Assembly: GCF_963576675.1 (NCBI RefSeq)
Contig: NC_088912.1
Coordinates: 99,787,895-99,851,894 of the forward strand
DNA from: Euphorbia lathyris
Lineage: Eukaryota > Streptophyta > Magnoliopsida > Malpighiales > Euphorbiaceae
Reading direction: 5' to 3'
Length of the DNA: 64,000 bases
Part shown: positions 10,561 to 21,083 of the stretch, in pieces
Numbering within the stretch: position 1 is the stretch's first letter
How the letters are laid out: the number at the start of each line of letters is the position of its first letter
Made by a program: the position numbers and the translations under genes
Notes under the pieces: model-generated
What the model was told of the DNA's origin: nothing
The model's input: the letters and a program-made list of their open reading frames with translations, nothing else
The model's database searches: none

Positions 10561-11071
10561 ATTTATTTTTATTAGGAAAAATTATAAATCTAGGTCAAAT
10601 GGGAGGTCCATTTACATATTTAACATATTTACTCAACCCACTACATATCTAGACTGTTTTTGTGTGACTTTCCCGTAATACCCCTACCCTTCCCACTTCC
10701 CCTCACTCTATCGGTTTCTCTCCCCTGTTCTCCTTGGTGCGCGAAAACGGTTTGGCTCCTCCATTAATGATTTGAAGACTTTTGATCTTTCTATTTGCCT
10801 TTAAATTGCATGAAATCTGCACCATGTTTCCAAATCACAATGAAGTTCTCTTTTCATCTCTTGATTCTGCAACTTCCTAATCTTAGAAAACGAAGCCATG
10901 GTTCTTCATCTTCCTGTTCGTTAATTGGTTTCCTTCTTCTTGTTACCATTCCAGAAATGGTTATTCTACGTTATTTCCGTCGTTCTTCCCAGTTTATCAT
11001 ATTGTTACTGCCGCTATTTAAGGGTGAAAGACGTGAAAAATGTAAGTATCTGCTGTTTTTCCTGCGTTTTC

Positions 11072-11304
11072 CATGAATTCACTTCGCGTAGTCGATGAAT
11101 TCGCGGATATCTGCGAAGAGAACGAGCCTGGAACTTGATGATCTACTTCGCGAATCGATGAATTCGCGAAGTCTGCGAGTACAAAAGTTCATGATTTCAC
11201 TCGCAGACTTCGTGAAATCATCGATTCGCGATGTAGATCGTCAAGTTTCAGGCCTCGCAAACATCGCGAAAACATCGATTCGCGAAGTGAAATCATCTTT
11301 TTCC
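11072..11304. repeat. TTCGCGAA-rich inverted repeat
   Basis: Words such as CACTTCGCGAATCGATG, CGCAGACTTCG and GATCTACTTCGCG recur in both orientations around a centre near 11190, giving arms of about 100 bases. The 96-codon ORF at 11095-11385 is a translation of this palindrome and is not supported as a gene. The repeat also leaves scattered TTCGCGAA-like words at 11970-12090. Confidence 0.7.
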
Positions 11305-11456
11305 CTGCACGTTTACATTCGCATATGCTTCGCAAATCATCTTTTTCGCTGCCTAACACGATTAATTTTTCCTGAAGGTGGTTGATTACATAAGGCGGTG
11401 TCCTCGGTTGTAGGGGAGATGACTTTCCTTCCTCTATAGGGATGAACTTCCCTCAA

Positions 11457-11840
11457 AAGATGAGCACATTCACTTTAAAGTGGTTGGTGAGGAGATAACT
11501 TCTAACAGACCACAGATCACTTCAAAATGAATCTCACTAATCAGGTACCAATTATGAACCGGATGAGTAATTACAGGAAGTCCAGAATTTTTGGGATGGA
11601 TGTCTCTCACGGTGCACACTTCCCCTCAAGATTGGCACACCAACTTTGAAATGTTCAAAGTTGGTGTGCCAATCTTGAGGGGAAGTGTGCACCGTGAGAG
11701 ACATCCATCCCAAAAAGTTTGGACTTCCTGTAATTACTCATCCGGTTCATAATTGGTACCGAATTACTGAGGTTCACGTTGAAGTGATCTGTAGAACGAA
11801 ACCCCTCACCAACCATTTTAAAGTGAATGTGTCAATCTAG
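11457..11840. repeat. Near-perfect long hairpin, arms about 190 bases
   Basis: The two arms (11457-11650 and 11654-11840) are separated by only three bases (ATG). The 65 or so bases next to the centre match almost perfectly, including GATTGGCACACCAACTTTGA, and the outer parts match with scattered changes. A transcript across it would form a long double-stranded stem, a typical source of small RNAs. No protein was recognised in the arms. Confidence 0.85.
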
Positions 11841-11938
11841 TTGTAATCTTGTTGTAAATTTTGATAATGTTATGATTTTAATGTTGTTATTGTGGCAATC
11901 TTGTTGTAAATTTTGATAATGTTATGATTTTAATGTTA
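11836..11938. repeat. Short tandem duplication next to the hairpin
   Basis: ATCTTGTTGTAAATTTTGAT followed by AATGTTATGATTTTAATGTT occurs twice in direct orientation about 60 bases apart. Confidence 0.8.
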
Positions 11939-12240
11939 GAATCCGTTGTTGTTTGGCATTTTTTGTTATTTACCACTTCGCGAATTAGCTTCAAAACGCA
12001 TCAACGCTTCGCAAATGCGAATTAAATTCATCAAGTCTTCCAAAATATTAGCTTCGCAAGGTTCGCATATTATCGAATCTGCGAAGTGACACGGGAGTAA
12101 GAGAGACGCGCGTAAATATTGAGGGTATTACGGGAAAGTCACACAAAAACAGTCTAGATATGTAGTGGGTTGAGTAAATGGGTTAAATATGTAAATGGGC
12201 CTCCCATTTGACCTAGATTTATAATTTTCCCTTTTTATTA

Positions 12241-12465
12241 TTATATGGTGTTTCTGGTCATTTATAGAAATTGATTTTTCTTTTAAACTAATTTTAGCCG
12301 TGCGGTTCTGGATAAAGCCGAATACGTTAGAAGTGCATCTTCAAATTAGAAATTCAATGTTTAAATGTAAATGAGAGGACAACATTTGAATATAGGACTA
12401 AACTTATCAAATTTTGAACCACTAATACTTTTATTTACTTATTACATCTTGTATTATTTAAATAT
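12241..12465. other. Intergenic, nothing recognised
   Basis: AT-rich spacer between two MULE insertions. Confidence 0.4.
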
Positions 12466-13164
12466 GGGTAATTAATTTAATAGTCTCTATATTTTGACAA
12501 AACATACTGTTTAGTCTTTATGTTTTTAAAAACATACGGTAAGGTCCTTAACCTTTTTCTCGGTGAACTGCTTAGTCCTTCCGTCTGTTTGTTAGATTTT
12601 TTTACCGTTTATGAATTCAGAAATGACTACATTACCCTTTACTATTTATTAGTCAAAAGCAATTTACAGCTCTATGTCTTTCTCTCACAACTCGCACTCA
12701 TAAAAAAATTAGAGAAAGGATTGAATCCTCAACCCATAATCGAATCACTCATGCTCAATTTTCCTGTTTGACTTGAAGGTAGAAATCGACTCAAATCTCT
12801 CTCCTTACTCTTCCTGTTTAAATTGAAGGTGGAAATTCTCTTACTCCCAATGGTGAGTTTAATTTCCTCCTGCTTCAGTGATGACGAAAGATGTTTCTGT
12901 TAATTTTGTTATTGTTGTAAACAATGAAGATAATGGTCTTATATGTTTGATTTTGTGGTAAAAGGTAGTTAAGGCATTACATTTTTATTTTAAATAGATT
13001 TTGACTCAAATCTAAATTGACTAAACAGTTCACCACGAAAAACGTTAGCGACTAAACAGTTCATCGAGAAAAATGTTAGGGGCCTTATTGTGTGTTTTTA
13101 AAAATACAGGGACTAAATAATGTGTTTTTGTCAAAATATATAGGAACTAATAAATTAATTACTC
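12466..13164. mobile_element. MULE-type non-autonomous element, copy 2
   Basis: Inverted repeats starting GGGTAATTAATTTA on the left and GAGTAATTAATTTA on the right (reverse complement), flanked by an exact 9-bp duplication TTTAAATAT (12457-12465, 13165-13173). Same family as 413-942: both share AGTCC(T/C)T.CCGTCTGTTTGTTAG-type text next to the arms. The unlike interiors (12660-12990 here) suggest different fillers. The 83-codon ORF at 12520 is a by-product. Confidence 0.85.
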
Positions 13165-13173
13165 TTTAAATAT

Positions 13174-13421
13174 TAAGAAAATATGTTATATATGTCATGT
13201 CATTGCCAAACCATCAAATTGGGATCTTGTATATCTGGAATTGATAAGTTTAGATATGTAATGTTAGAATGATAAATTTAGATGTGTAATAGGTGGAAAT
13301 ATAAATAAAAATTTACAAATTTAAATCTTTAATTATATATATTGAGCCTTTAAAAAGATAATAATTAAAAGTTTGTTTGGAGGTGATAATTATTAAAAGT
13401 TAAAACTCTATGTTAATTTTA
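13174..13421. other. Intergenic, nothing recognised
   Basis: AT-rich spacer with no ORF or repeat partner noticed. Confidence 0.4.
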
Positions 13422-13947
13422 GACCTAATAGACACCCAACCTCTTAAACTTGTAACTTTTTTTCACCTGGCCCTCTCAACTTAGGAGACAACCTCTTAAC
13501 CCCCTCAACTTTCTAAAAACATCATATACAGCCCCTTACACCCCTATGTTCGGTCAAAATATTGACCCGTGTAGAAAACGCGTTTGACTGTTGACCACAT
13601 TAATGCCATGTGTCAATTTTTTTTATCAAATTTTTCCAAGTGATTATTGTATGCGAGGTGTTGTCGCTGTTTGTCATCGCAGCCTTATCGAGGTGCTGAG
13701 GTTGGTGGTAGTGGTCGTTGAAATGAAATCACTTGGAAAAATTTAATAAAAAAGTGACATGTTGTCATTGGTGTGGTCAACAGTCAAGCGTGTTTTCTAT
13801 ACGAGTCAATATTTTGACCGAACATAGGAGTGTAAGGGGCTGTATGTGATGTTTTTAGAGAGTTGATGGGGTTGAGAGGTTGTCCCCTAAGTTGGGGAGG
13901 CAGGTGAAAAAAGTTACAAGTTTAGGGAGTTGGATGCCTATTAAGCC
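13422..13947. mobile_element. MULE-type element with exact 9-bp duplication
   Basis: Arms of about 190 bp: left GACCTAATAGACACCCAACC, right (reverse complement) GGCTTAATAGGCATCCAACT; both run on through CTTGTAACTTTTTTCACCTG and TTCGGTCAAAATATTGAC. The flank TTAATTTTA is exact at 13413-13421 and 13948-13956. A shorter family relative lies at 51640-52134. Non-coding. Confidence 0.85.
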
Positions 13948-14104
13948 TTAATTTTATTTTTATTTTAATTGTTGTTGATAGGTGAATTTTACATGTTGTA
14001 CAACAAAGTAAGAAGTTACATATAAGTTCATACATATTAGTAAGATAAATTGAAGGTTATATACCAAAGTGTAAAATATAGCAAAGATTGTACACTATTG
14101 ATGA

Positions 14105-14560
14105 AATTTACCCATATTTATGAACAAGTTTTTTTTGGAAATAAAACACTTCTTAATTATTAGAATCGGAAGAAATGATAACATTGAGATATGATGGTGG
14201 ACATGCATACACACTACGAACAGGCTGAGAATTGACCGTCTTATCTAAGAGATGGGCGGTCGAATTCATTGAACGTTTTCCATAAGAGACTGAGCAATTG
14301 TCTAGCTCTTTTAAAATACTAACATAAGAATAAATGACCTCAAAACTAAACTGTTTACATATTTCTGAGGTGCGTTTTGAGTTAACCACTGTCTCTATAA
14401 GAAACACTAACATGGGCTTGTGGACCTGCACTAGATCTTTTAGAACACTAACTGTTCGTGGGTTGCTCAACCCACGTTAGTTCCAATTTATGAGACTCAT
14501 AACTCCAGGCGGGCCTGAATTCCAAGACCCGCCCCATATCCATATTTTTTATAAGATACC
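14105..14560 (-). pseudogene. Internally deleted LINE remnant
   Basis: On the minus strand the text begins MSLINWN, stop, RGLSNPRTVSVLKDLV, which is the N-terminus of a plant L1-type ORF2 endonuclease. After about 45 residues it changes to SMNSTAHLLDKTVNSQPV and ACPPSYLNVIISSD, which is the C-terminal tail after the LINE RNase H domain. The whole reverse transcriptase in between is absent. A short A-run (T-run on the + strand at 14129-14136) follows the 3' end. The 105-codon ORF (14153-14470) is therefore a deletion derivative and not a host gene. Confidence 0.7.
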
Positions 14561-14954
14561 AGATTCTACTTCTGTACTGACATTCTCCATGCGTGGTTGT
14601 TTTGGATCGTGAATAAGTCCATCTTCAATAGAGGGATTCTGACTCTTCTTGTTGTTTGAACTATCAATTCGGAAGGGGCCACCGCTTATTGGTATATTTA
14701 TCAACAAGTTGAGTTTAATAATATTGTTATATTACAAATTCCATAATTAAATTGAATGATTTTCTTAATTAAATGAATCCATAAGTGATTATGGTTAAAT
14801 TTACAATTATTTATGTTTTAACTCAAATACCCAAAAGAGAAATAGAGATTTACTGATTTCTTCTTCTTAATTCTCCGCGCTGTCATTGTCGCCGCCGTCC
14901 AACTGTTCCCTTCTATTTTTCTTCACTCTAGCTTTTTAATCAGGTTTACTTAGA
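14561..14954. other. Intergenic, nothing firm
   Basis: Mixed-composition spacer. A short GC-richer stretch near 14870-14905 (GTCATTGTCGCCGCCGTCC) could be a gene fragment, but no frame is convincing. Confidence 0.35.
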
Positions 14955-15560
14955 GTAGAGGTGGTAAAAGCACACATGACACAATTACACGATACGAAAT
15001 CGATACGAAATTTTAGTGTTTAGGTTTAGCTTAATAGGTAATGTGTCATTTTTAGGTTGACACGAAACTGACACACAAATTTTTGGATTGGGTTAGTGGT
15101 TGATGAGCTTACCCGAAAACGGCATGAAATGATACAAATATTTAAAATAATTGTTATATTCTCTCGTGTTTTTATATATCAATTTATTAATAAAAATAAT
15201 AAAATTATAATTATTACTTGCAAATACGATTCAAATTTCCTAAATTGTTATAAACACATTATATGACTCTCTAACATGATATTATCGGACTTTTAGATGA
15301 TTAATGTTAACCTATTAATCTAAAAATGACATAAAATATTTAAAAATAGTATCATATCTTCTTATATTTTTAAAAGTTATCATTCAATATATACATAACA
15401 AAATTACATGTAATCCGGAAACACGACACGAAAGCGACACCAACCCGAACAGGTTAACACGACACGATTGTGACACGAAAGTTTTTGGATTGGGTTTGGA
15501 TTTACTCTTTTCAACACGAACCCGAAATGACACGACTCGAAAACGATCATTGTCAGGTCT
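14955..15560. repeat. ACACGACACG-type inverted-repeat element
   Basis: Left text GACACAATTACACGATACGA, and right text CACGACACGATTGTGACACG with CGGGTTCGTG-type complement; TTTTTGGATTGGGTT appears in both halves. The outer ends are AGAGGTGGTAAAAGCACAC and GTCAGGTCTAACTTAG. Probably a TIR element of a dispersed family common in dicots. No transposase. Confidence 0.5.
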
Positions 15561-15711
15561 AACTTAGAGGAGGAAGAATGACTCTCATTTATGTTTTAGT
15601 TTTAGTTTTTAGCTTCAGATTTACTTTTTCTCGGTTGTTTGAAGTCTATATACCTTATCAAACTTCTTTTTCTATCAGATCTACACATGTTAGCTACACT
15701 TCTTTCATTTA

Positions 15712-15815
15712 GGGTCCGTTTGTTTTACCTACTGATTGTTTTTGCTATTACAGTTTTTTGTTTGCTATTGGAAAATGCTAATTTTCCAAACCTGCTTTTA
15801 TGAAATGCTACTTTT
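15712..15815. repeat. Truncated MITE of the GGGTCCGTTTGTTTTAC family
   Basis: AGGGTCCGTTTGTTTTACCT and the following TTTTTTGTTTGCTATTGGAA match one arm of the elements at 17821-18095 and 33949-34255. The other arm is missing, perhaps cut by the next repeat. Confidence 0.5.
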
Positions 15816-15819
15816 CATC

Positions 15820-16400
15820 AATATTTTAAAAACCGGACCAGATGTTGAACCGGATTGACAACTGGGTCAAGAGCCAATTGGTTCAACCGGTTGATTCGGA
15901 TTGATTGAACCGGATGACATCATAAATAATATATATATATATTAATTTCATTTAAATTTTAAAATTTATTAAGAATTTAAAATTTTATTTTATGTATATT
16001 TAAAATTTAAATACTAAATTAACTTTGTTTATATTTCAAAAATTAATTAAGTTTTTAATAATATTTATCATGTAAAAAAATTAATACTAAATAAAATTTT
16101 AAATAAGTATCAGTATAATATATAAGTATAGTGTTATTTGTAATCACAAGTTGAAAGTTAGCTTAGTGGTAAGATGTATTTAGTGGTCCCTAAGGGCCTA
16201 GGTTTGAATCTCGCCTACAACATATTTTTTTTAGATTAAACATGTGTGACTAGCTAACCGGACCAGACCGTTCAACCCGGCTAGTTTACGGTTGATGTTC
16301 AGTCCGGTTCGTTGAACATGTTAAAAACCAGCATCAATCGGATCGGAGACCTGAACGGTTCGCAGTTGAACCGGTCGAGCCAAGAGATCAACCAAAACAC
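15820..16400. repeat. CCGGTTCAACCGG-type inverted-repeat element
   Basis: The left half has AAAAACCGGACCAGATGTTG and GGTTCAACCGGTTGATTCGG. The right half has the inverse, GTCCGGTTCGTTGAACATG followed by TTAAAAACC. The pattern is a common dispersed plant repeat. A tRNA-like unit is embedded at 16146-16235. Confidence 0.5.
16146..16235 (+). repeat. tRNA-like SINE relic
   Basis: TTAGCTTAGTGGTAAGATG fits a pol III A box, and GGTTTGAATCTCG 45 bases on fits a B box; a T-rich tail follows. It cannot fold as a full tRNA by eye and lies inside a repeat, so a SINE relic is more likely than a tRNA gene. Confidence 0.5.
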
Positions 16401-16434
16401 CACCCTCCTTATTCTTTTTTTTTTTTTTTTGTGA

Positions 16435-17060
16435 TGCGGACATCCTAACTGAAACCATTGATCACAGGCGCTCTGGCGAATCCCCAGACATCAGACCCGC
16501 GAAGGTTATACCTAGGAGGGCGGATCCCCAAGACAAGCAAGCTGGGCGAATCTAGGAGTACCCAAGGAGGCGTACCAACATCTACCCTGGGCGGATCTCT
16601 AGGCTTACTTCCTCCCGAAGTAATTCACCAACAACCCTTGACAATCTGTACCTGTACCAATGTACTGTTTGTTGGGGCGTATCACCTATTTTACCCTTTT
16701 AGGGATAGTCTTATTGTAACCCTAATAGGGGTAATCCTTGTCTTTTGTTATCATTAAGGGAAAGTATTTTTAAACCCTCATTTTGTAAGAATGACGACAA
16801 CTTTTATCAATCAAAAACATTATTCTCTTTGAGAACCGAGGTTTATACCTTGTTGTTGGGATTCACTCCTTCTAGTTTAACTAGAGAAGAAACTCTTTGT
16901 TGGTTTACGATTAAAACCTCCATTTATCGCTTTCAATCTTTATCATTTTGTCTTAGAAATAGCGGAAAAGATTCATCTTGTCCGTAGATCTATAGATCTG
17001 TGTGATTGAAAAAAAAAAGGACTTGGATACGGAGGTCCGAAAAAGTCTAAATGACGAAGA
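16435..17060 (+). repeat. Possible solo LTR or LTR fragment
   Basis: Unlike its AT-rich neighbours this stretch is balanced in composition and includes GCGGATCCCC and GGGCGGATCTC words. It then passes into TTTTATCAATCAAAAACATT, the kind of text seen around the R/U5 region of plant LTR elements. No paired LTR or coding part is nearby. Two overlapping ORFs (16458-16757, 16745-16987) match nothing I know. Confidence 0.35.
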
Positions 17061-17483
17061 ATGGATTACAACGGTTTTCCAATGAAATTCGACTTACAAG
17101 AAAGATTTGACTTCTATTTTTATTGTATTTGTACCTAAATTTTAAGATTTTTATTAGTGTTTGTAGTTTTTTTTCCTTCTCTTTACGGATCTTGTTCTGG
17201 ATTATGAGTTTGAAGTTTTATTTTTTTATTTTTCGTGTTGTATTAAATTATATTTTTTTATAATTTGTTTTTCTAAAAGAAAAAGGTTGAAGAGCCAAAA
17301 AAAAAATATATATATATATAACACCTTCATATGATTCCTCCCAAAAATATATCCAATATCTGTCAATTGTCTCATTCACTGTATTCAAGCCTTAAATAGA
17401 AGTTTGATGTGCTTATTTTTATTATATATATATATATAAATAAATAAGATTTCGAAAAGGAATTGTGAAAATATGTTTTTTTT
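17061..17483. other. Intergenic, AT-rich
   Basis: Contains (TA)n runs near 17310 and 17430. No gene recognised. Confidence 0.5.
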
Positions 17484-18185
17484 AGGTTAATACTTTCCCA
17501 GCCTTTAAGTTGTGTAAATACTGCAACTGACTTCCGGAATTTAAATTTGTGACAACTAACTTCTGAATTTATTTATTTAAAACAAATAATCTTTCAAATT
17601 GCACAATTGGAACAAATAACTCCTTAAGTTATTTATTTTGGAACAGATAACTCTTAAACCCAAAAAAACATTCAACATAATATTATATCAGAAATAAAAG
17701 ATTTCCAAAATATCGGTTATTAAATCTAATTAATTTACTGATATATTAACTAAAGGGCAAAAAAAACTCCTGAAATCACAAATATTAATCTATTTGCGGG
17801 ATTATTTGTTCCAAATTTAGGGGGTGTTTGTTTGCTTCTTTTCATGCTCATGTTTGCCTTTTCATTTCAAAATAGAGAGTTTTAAATGTTTGGTTAGTGA
17901 CCTCCTTAAATCTGAAAAGCAACTTTATGTGTTTGATTAGTAACCTCCTGTTTGCCTTTCACCTGAAAAACAGCCTTTTATAAAAGCAGAGAATCTCTGC
18001 TTTTTGAAAAAGCAGTTTTTTCAAACAACAAACAGCAAACGCCAACAGCAAACAGCAACAACAAACAGTAAGTAAAACAAACGGGTCCTAAGCACGTTGA
18101 GGAGGTTAGTTATCACAAGTCTAAATTCGAGGGGTCAGTTACAATACGGGGATAACTTGAGGGGCTGGAAAGGTATTAAATATTT
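17484..18185. mobile_element. Inverted-repeat element with nested MITE
   Basis: The left arm GGTTAATACTTTCCCAGCC and the right arm, reverse-complemented as TTTAATACCTTTCCAGCCCC, both continue with AACTGAC and (A/G)ACAACTAAC or GATAACTAACC. A second element (17821-18095) is inserted near the right arm. No transposase is seen. Confidence 0.6.
17821..18095. mobile_element. GTTTGTTT-type MITE (nested)
   Basis: Left GGGTGTTTGTTTGCTTCTT, right ACAGTAAGTAAAACAAACGG; the interior is GTTTGCC/GGCAAAC and AAAAGCAG/CTGCTTTT palindromic text. The element at 33949-34255 is the same family in the opposite orientation. Confidence 0.6.
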
Positions 18186-18419
18186 TTTTTTAATTAAAAA
18201 AATTCAAGTTACAATAACTAAAAGCCAATAAAATAAAAGGATAGAAACAAAAGGAAATGTAACAAAAAGCAGCAAATGACAACTAATGGTTGGGGTTGGG
18301 GAATTCCCACATTGACATTAATTATAAATAGCATATGGCAACGTTTATTTTAAGGTGATACAAGCTGGTTTGGACTCTTTCATTAAACTATACTATAATA
18401 TAAATTTATTTATTTATTT
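18186..18419. other. Intergenic, nothing recognised
   Basis: Short spacer with no ORF; (TTTA)n-like run near 18405. Confidence 0.4.
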
Positions 18420-18560
18420 TTACCGTTTGTCCGATTTCTCAATTCAAGACTGTTAGACTCCTTTTAGATGGATGTTTTCCCAATAAAAACTTTCTTTATA
18501 TGCCAAGACTCGAACTTGAAATCTAATTTAAACGACTTAAAACTTTTAACCACTTGATTT
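18420..18560 (-). repeat. tRNA-like SINE relic, minus strand
   Basis: On the minus strand CAAGTGGTTAAAAGTTTTAA (A-box-like) precedes TTTCAAGTTCGAGTCTTGGC (B-box-like). A shorter relative is at 34262-34330. The ends are eroded and no target duplication was found. Confidence 0.5.
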
Positions 18561-18736
18561 TCATTTAATTAATATGAATCGTAGTTAGTTTTTTATATTT
18601 TCTTTTATGAAATTACCTTCTGTGATCTATTTTTCTTCGATTTCGTAAATTTTATACCGACTCTAACCTCGATTTGTACGGATTCTTAACACTCTCTTGT
18701 GTTTTATTGTTTGAAAAATTATATCAAAAAAATGGG

Positions 18737-19281
18737 ATAAGGTGTAAAAATACTCCTAATGTTTACATCGAGAAGCAATTTTACCCCTAACATCTAAAAT
18801 GGTGCAACGTTGGTAGCCAAGAGCAATTTTACCCATAACGTTGGTAAGTTGGGTCAATTTCAAACGTTATTATAAAACATAGATATTTTGTTCCTTATTT
18901 TACATCAATTGCGTTTCAGTTCGTTTTAAGAAAAAAAATTCATATTTTATATGATTTAATAGTAGAATTTGAGATTAATAATATAAATTTGGTGAAATAT
19001 TTTGAATTTTTTTGTCCAACTTGTACAATAGACAATATATATTTTATTTTTTAGAAATTTTTTTCATGTCTAACCATATGTTTATAATTTGTTACTAATG
19101 AGTCATAAAATGACTCACATGTGAAGTGTAGATGACAAGATTCATTACCAAGAAGACAGTTTGATGAATTATTTCTCAAATTGACCCAACTTCATTCATT
19201 AGAGGTAAAATTGCACCATTTTAGATGATAGGGGTAAAATTACTACTGACTATAAATGTTAGAGGTATTTTTGCACCTTAT
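18737..19281. mobile_element. ATAAGGTGTAAAAATAC-family MITE
   Basis: Inverted ends ATAAGGTGTAAAAATACTCC and (reverse complement) ATAAGGTGCAAAAATACCTC. Inner parts include AGCAATTTTACCC and TTGGGTCAATT on the left, matched by AAATTGACCCAAC and GGGTAAAATT on the right. The same family supplies the MITE halves in the tandem array (39.8-48.3 kb), the full copy at 49226-49783 and the window end (63911-64000). Confidence 0.7.
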
Positions 19282-19287
19282 AAAAAA

Positions 19288-19540
19288 TTAGAACAAAAGT
19301 TTATTTTTGGTGATTTAAATCAAAATAATTAATATGAATTAATAATTATTTTCAAACTTTTAATAAAATGTATGTAAAAAAAATTTGATAACCCATATAT
19401 TAGTTGTTAAGAAAACTTTCAAATTTTCCGTTCAGATTTTGGAGTTTTTTTCCGATTTTTAGCCAGAAGATAAACTTCTTATTTACTTTGCTTTGATTTT
19501 TTTATTGGATAAAGTTTTGATCAATCTACTAATATGATAT
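19288..19540. other. Left flank of the LTR element
   Basis: AT-rich sequence, then from about 19440 the left part of the repeat also seen at 6365-6705 (CCGATTTTTAGCCAGAAGAT). The retrotransposon interrupts it after GATAT. Confidence 0.5.
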
Positions 19541-20132
19541 TGTTGGCCCAAAAAATAAAATAATTATTTTTATATATATAAATGTTTGGGTTATGTTTTT
19601 AGGATATAGTTTATATTTTCTAGAAATAATACACGTGTAAACTAAACTTCAACCCGTGAGAGAATCCGGCACCACGCGGGGCGTGTCCTCAATACGCAGC
19701 GCGTAAACAAGGCGTCCGGAGAAATCAACTTCAAAAACGCAAATACGCATCGCGTCCTTCACTTCACGCAGGGCGTACTTTTTTACGCGGGACGTACTTG
19801 CCAATACGTCATGCGTAAGACGCATCCGCAGAGTGTTCCAGGATCAGAAATTCCAATACGCGGGGCGTATCCACCAATACGCAGGGCGTACCACTTCACG
19901 CGGGACGTGACGCCACGCGAGAAACCATCAACGTAACGCACAAGGCCCAGTATCCGCCAACACGCAGGGCGTAGTAGAACATACGCGGGGCGTGTCGTCT
20001 CGTCTAGAAGCAGTCAACGGCAGTTGAGGAAGTTAAGTTAGTTGGTTAGAGTTAGTTGGAGTTAGTTGAGTTAGTTGGTGACTAATTACCAAAATGCCAC
20101 TGACTAATTACCAAAATGCCACTTTAAAATAC

Positions 20133-20140
20133 TATAAATA
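20133..20140 (+). promoter_or_regulatory. TATA box of the 5' LTR
   Basis: TATAAATA in the context ACTATAAATAGACCCC, about 30 bases ahead of a plausible start in the ACACACACTCAACAC stretch. The same box is in the 3' LTR at 32335-32342. Confidence 0.75.
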
Positions 20141-21077
20141 GACCCCCTCCCCTACACTAAAACACACACTCAACACAAACACAAACCCCTCTCTAAAGGT
20201 CCCTTCCAATGCTCTCTTTTTAGTTTAGTTCTTAGCTCCTAAGTTCTTAAAGTTCTTTCTTTTGTTCTTCATTTTTCCTAGCTTCAATCCCTTCTTTTAA
20301 GCTTCCTTTAGTCTTAATTCAAGTTTCCTTTCAAGTCTCCCAATTCAAGTTAGCATTCCAAGCCTTTAATTTGTTCAATTCCTAGCCAAAACTCTGTTTT
20401 CAAATTAATTTTCCAGATTCGTCCAACTACTTTCAAGGCCCGATTTCGTCCATTTAAAATCATTTTTGCTTTCAATCCCTTTGACAAAGTTGTTCCTGAC
20501 ATCCTGAATTTCAATCTAGCCTTTTGAGTCACTCAATTCCGTGTCCAGAAACTCCATTTACAAATTAATCTTTGCGCCCCAAATTCTTTTAGCTATTCTG
20601 TCCAGAATTTTCCAGATTCGTCCAGTCATTTTCAAAGCCAGATTCCGTCCATTTAGAATCCGTTTTAGCCTTCGGTCCCTTATACAAAATTGTTCCTCAC
20701 TTCCTGAAGTTAAATCTAGCCTACTTAATCGTCCAATTCCGTGTTCATAAGCACCCAAATGAGCCTCCCGAAATTAAGGTCTAAATCTGCTCCATTTGCC
20801 TACCAACGTTTTGCCATTGCACCAAGCACATACCGTACAGGCCCGATCGATTGCAGCTCTCCAAGGACTTCACGCCGACACCAAAATTCAACCTCAATCC
20901 GAGATAGCTATTGTGGCTCCGAGTTTGTTGTTGAATTCCAATTTTTATTTTAATTGCATTTCAATTCTTTGTATTTGATTTGCCTTTCCAATTCAATTGA
21001 ATTAGCTATATGTTTAGTATAGAAGTATTTCAATTGTAATTCATTTCCAATTTCATGTTTCAAACACTTATTCAATC

Positions 21078-21083
21078 AATAAA
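21078..21083 (+). terminator. Polyadenylation signal in the 5' LTR
   Basis: AATAAA in CAATCAATAAAATACC; the corresponding signal in the 3' LTR is at 33280-33285. It would end transcripts in the R region. Confidence 0.6.

Larger units (their letters stand above)
10575..12231. mobile_element. 1.66-kb MULE with two internal hairpins
   Basis: Terminal inverted repeats of about 110 bp: the left begins GGAAAAATTATAAATCTAGG, the reverse complement of the right begins GGGAAAATTATAAATCTAGG, and both contain AGTCTAGATATGTAGTGGGT in one orientation. The flanks carry an exact 9-bp duplication TTTTTATTA (10566-10574, 12232-12240). The interior has exon-like text near 10.75-11.05 kb ending in an AATGTAAGTATC donor-like site, then two long palindromes (11072-11304 and 11457-11840). 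No transposase is encoded. A Pack-MULE carrying captured host sequence is possible, but the source is unknown. Confidence 0.85.

Noticed and set aside
11095..11385. 96-codon ORF
   Set aside because: It reads the TTCGCGAA palindrome inside a MULE; repetition of the peptide mirrors the DNA repeat and no family is recognised.
16458..16987. Two overlapping ORFs of 99 and 80 codons
   Set aside because: No recognisable domain, no introns joining them, and the region looks like an LTR fragment.
20350..20978. ORFs on both strands in the 5' LTR, repeated in the 3' LTR
   Set aside because: Located in the R/U5 leader of the LTR and present in both LTRs; short, overlapping on opposite strands and without known domains.
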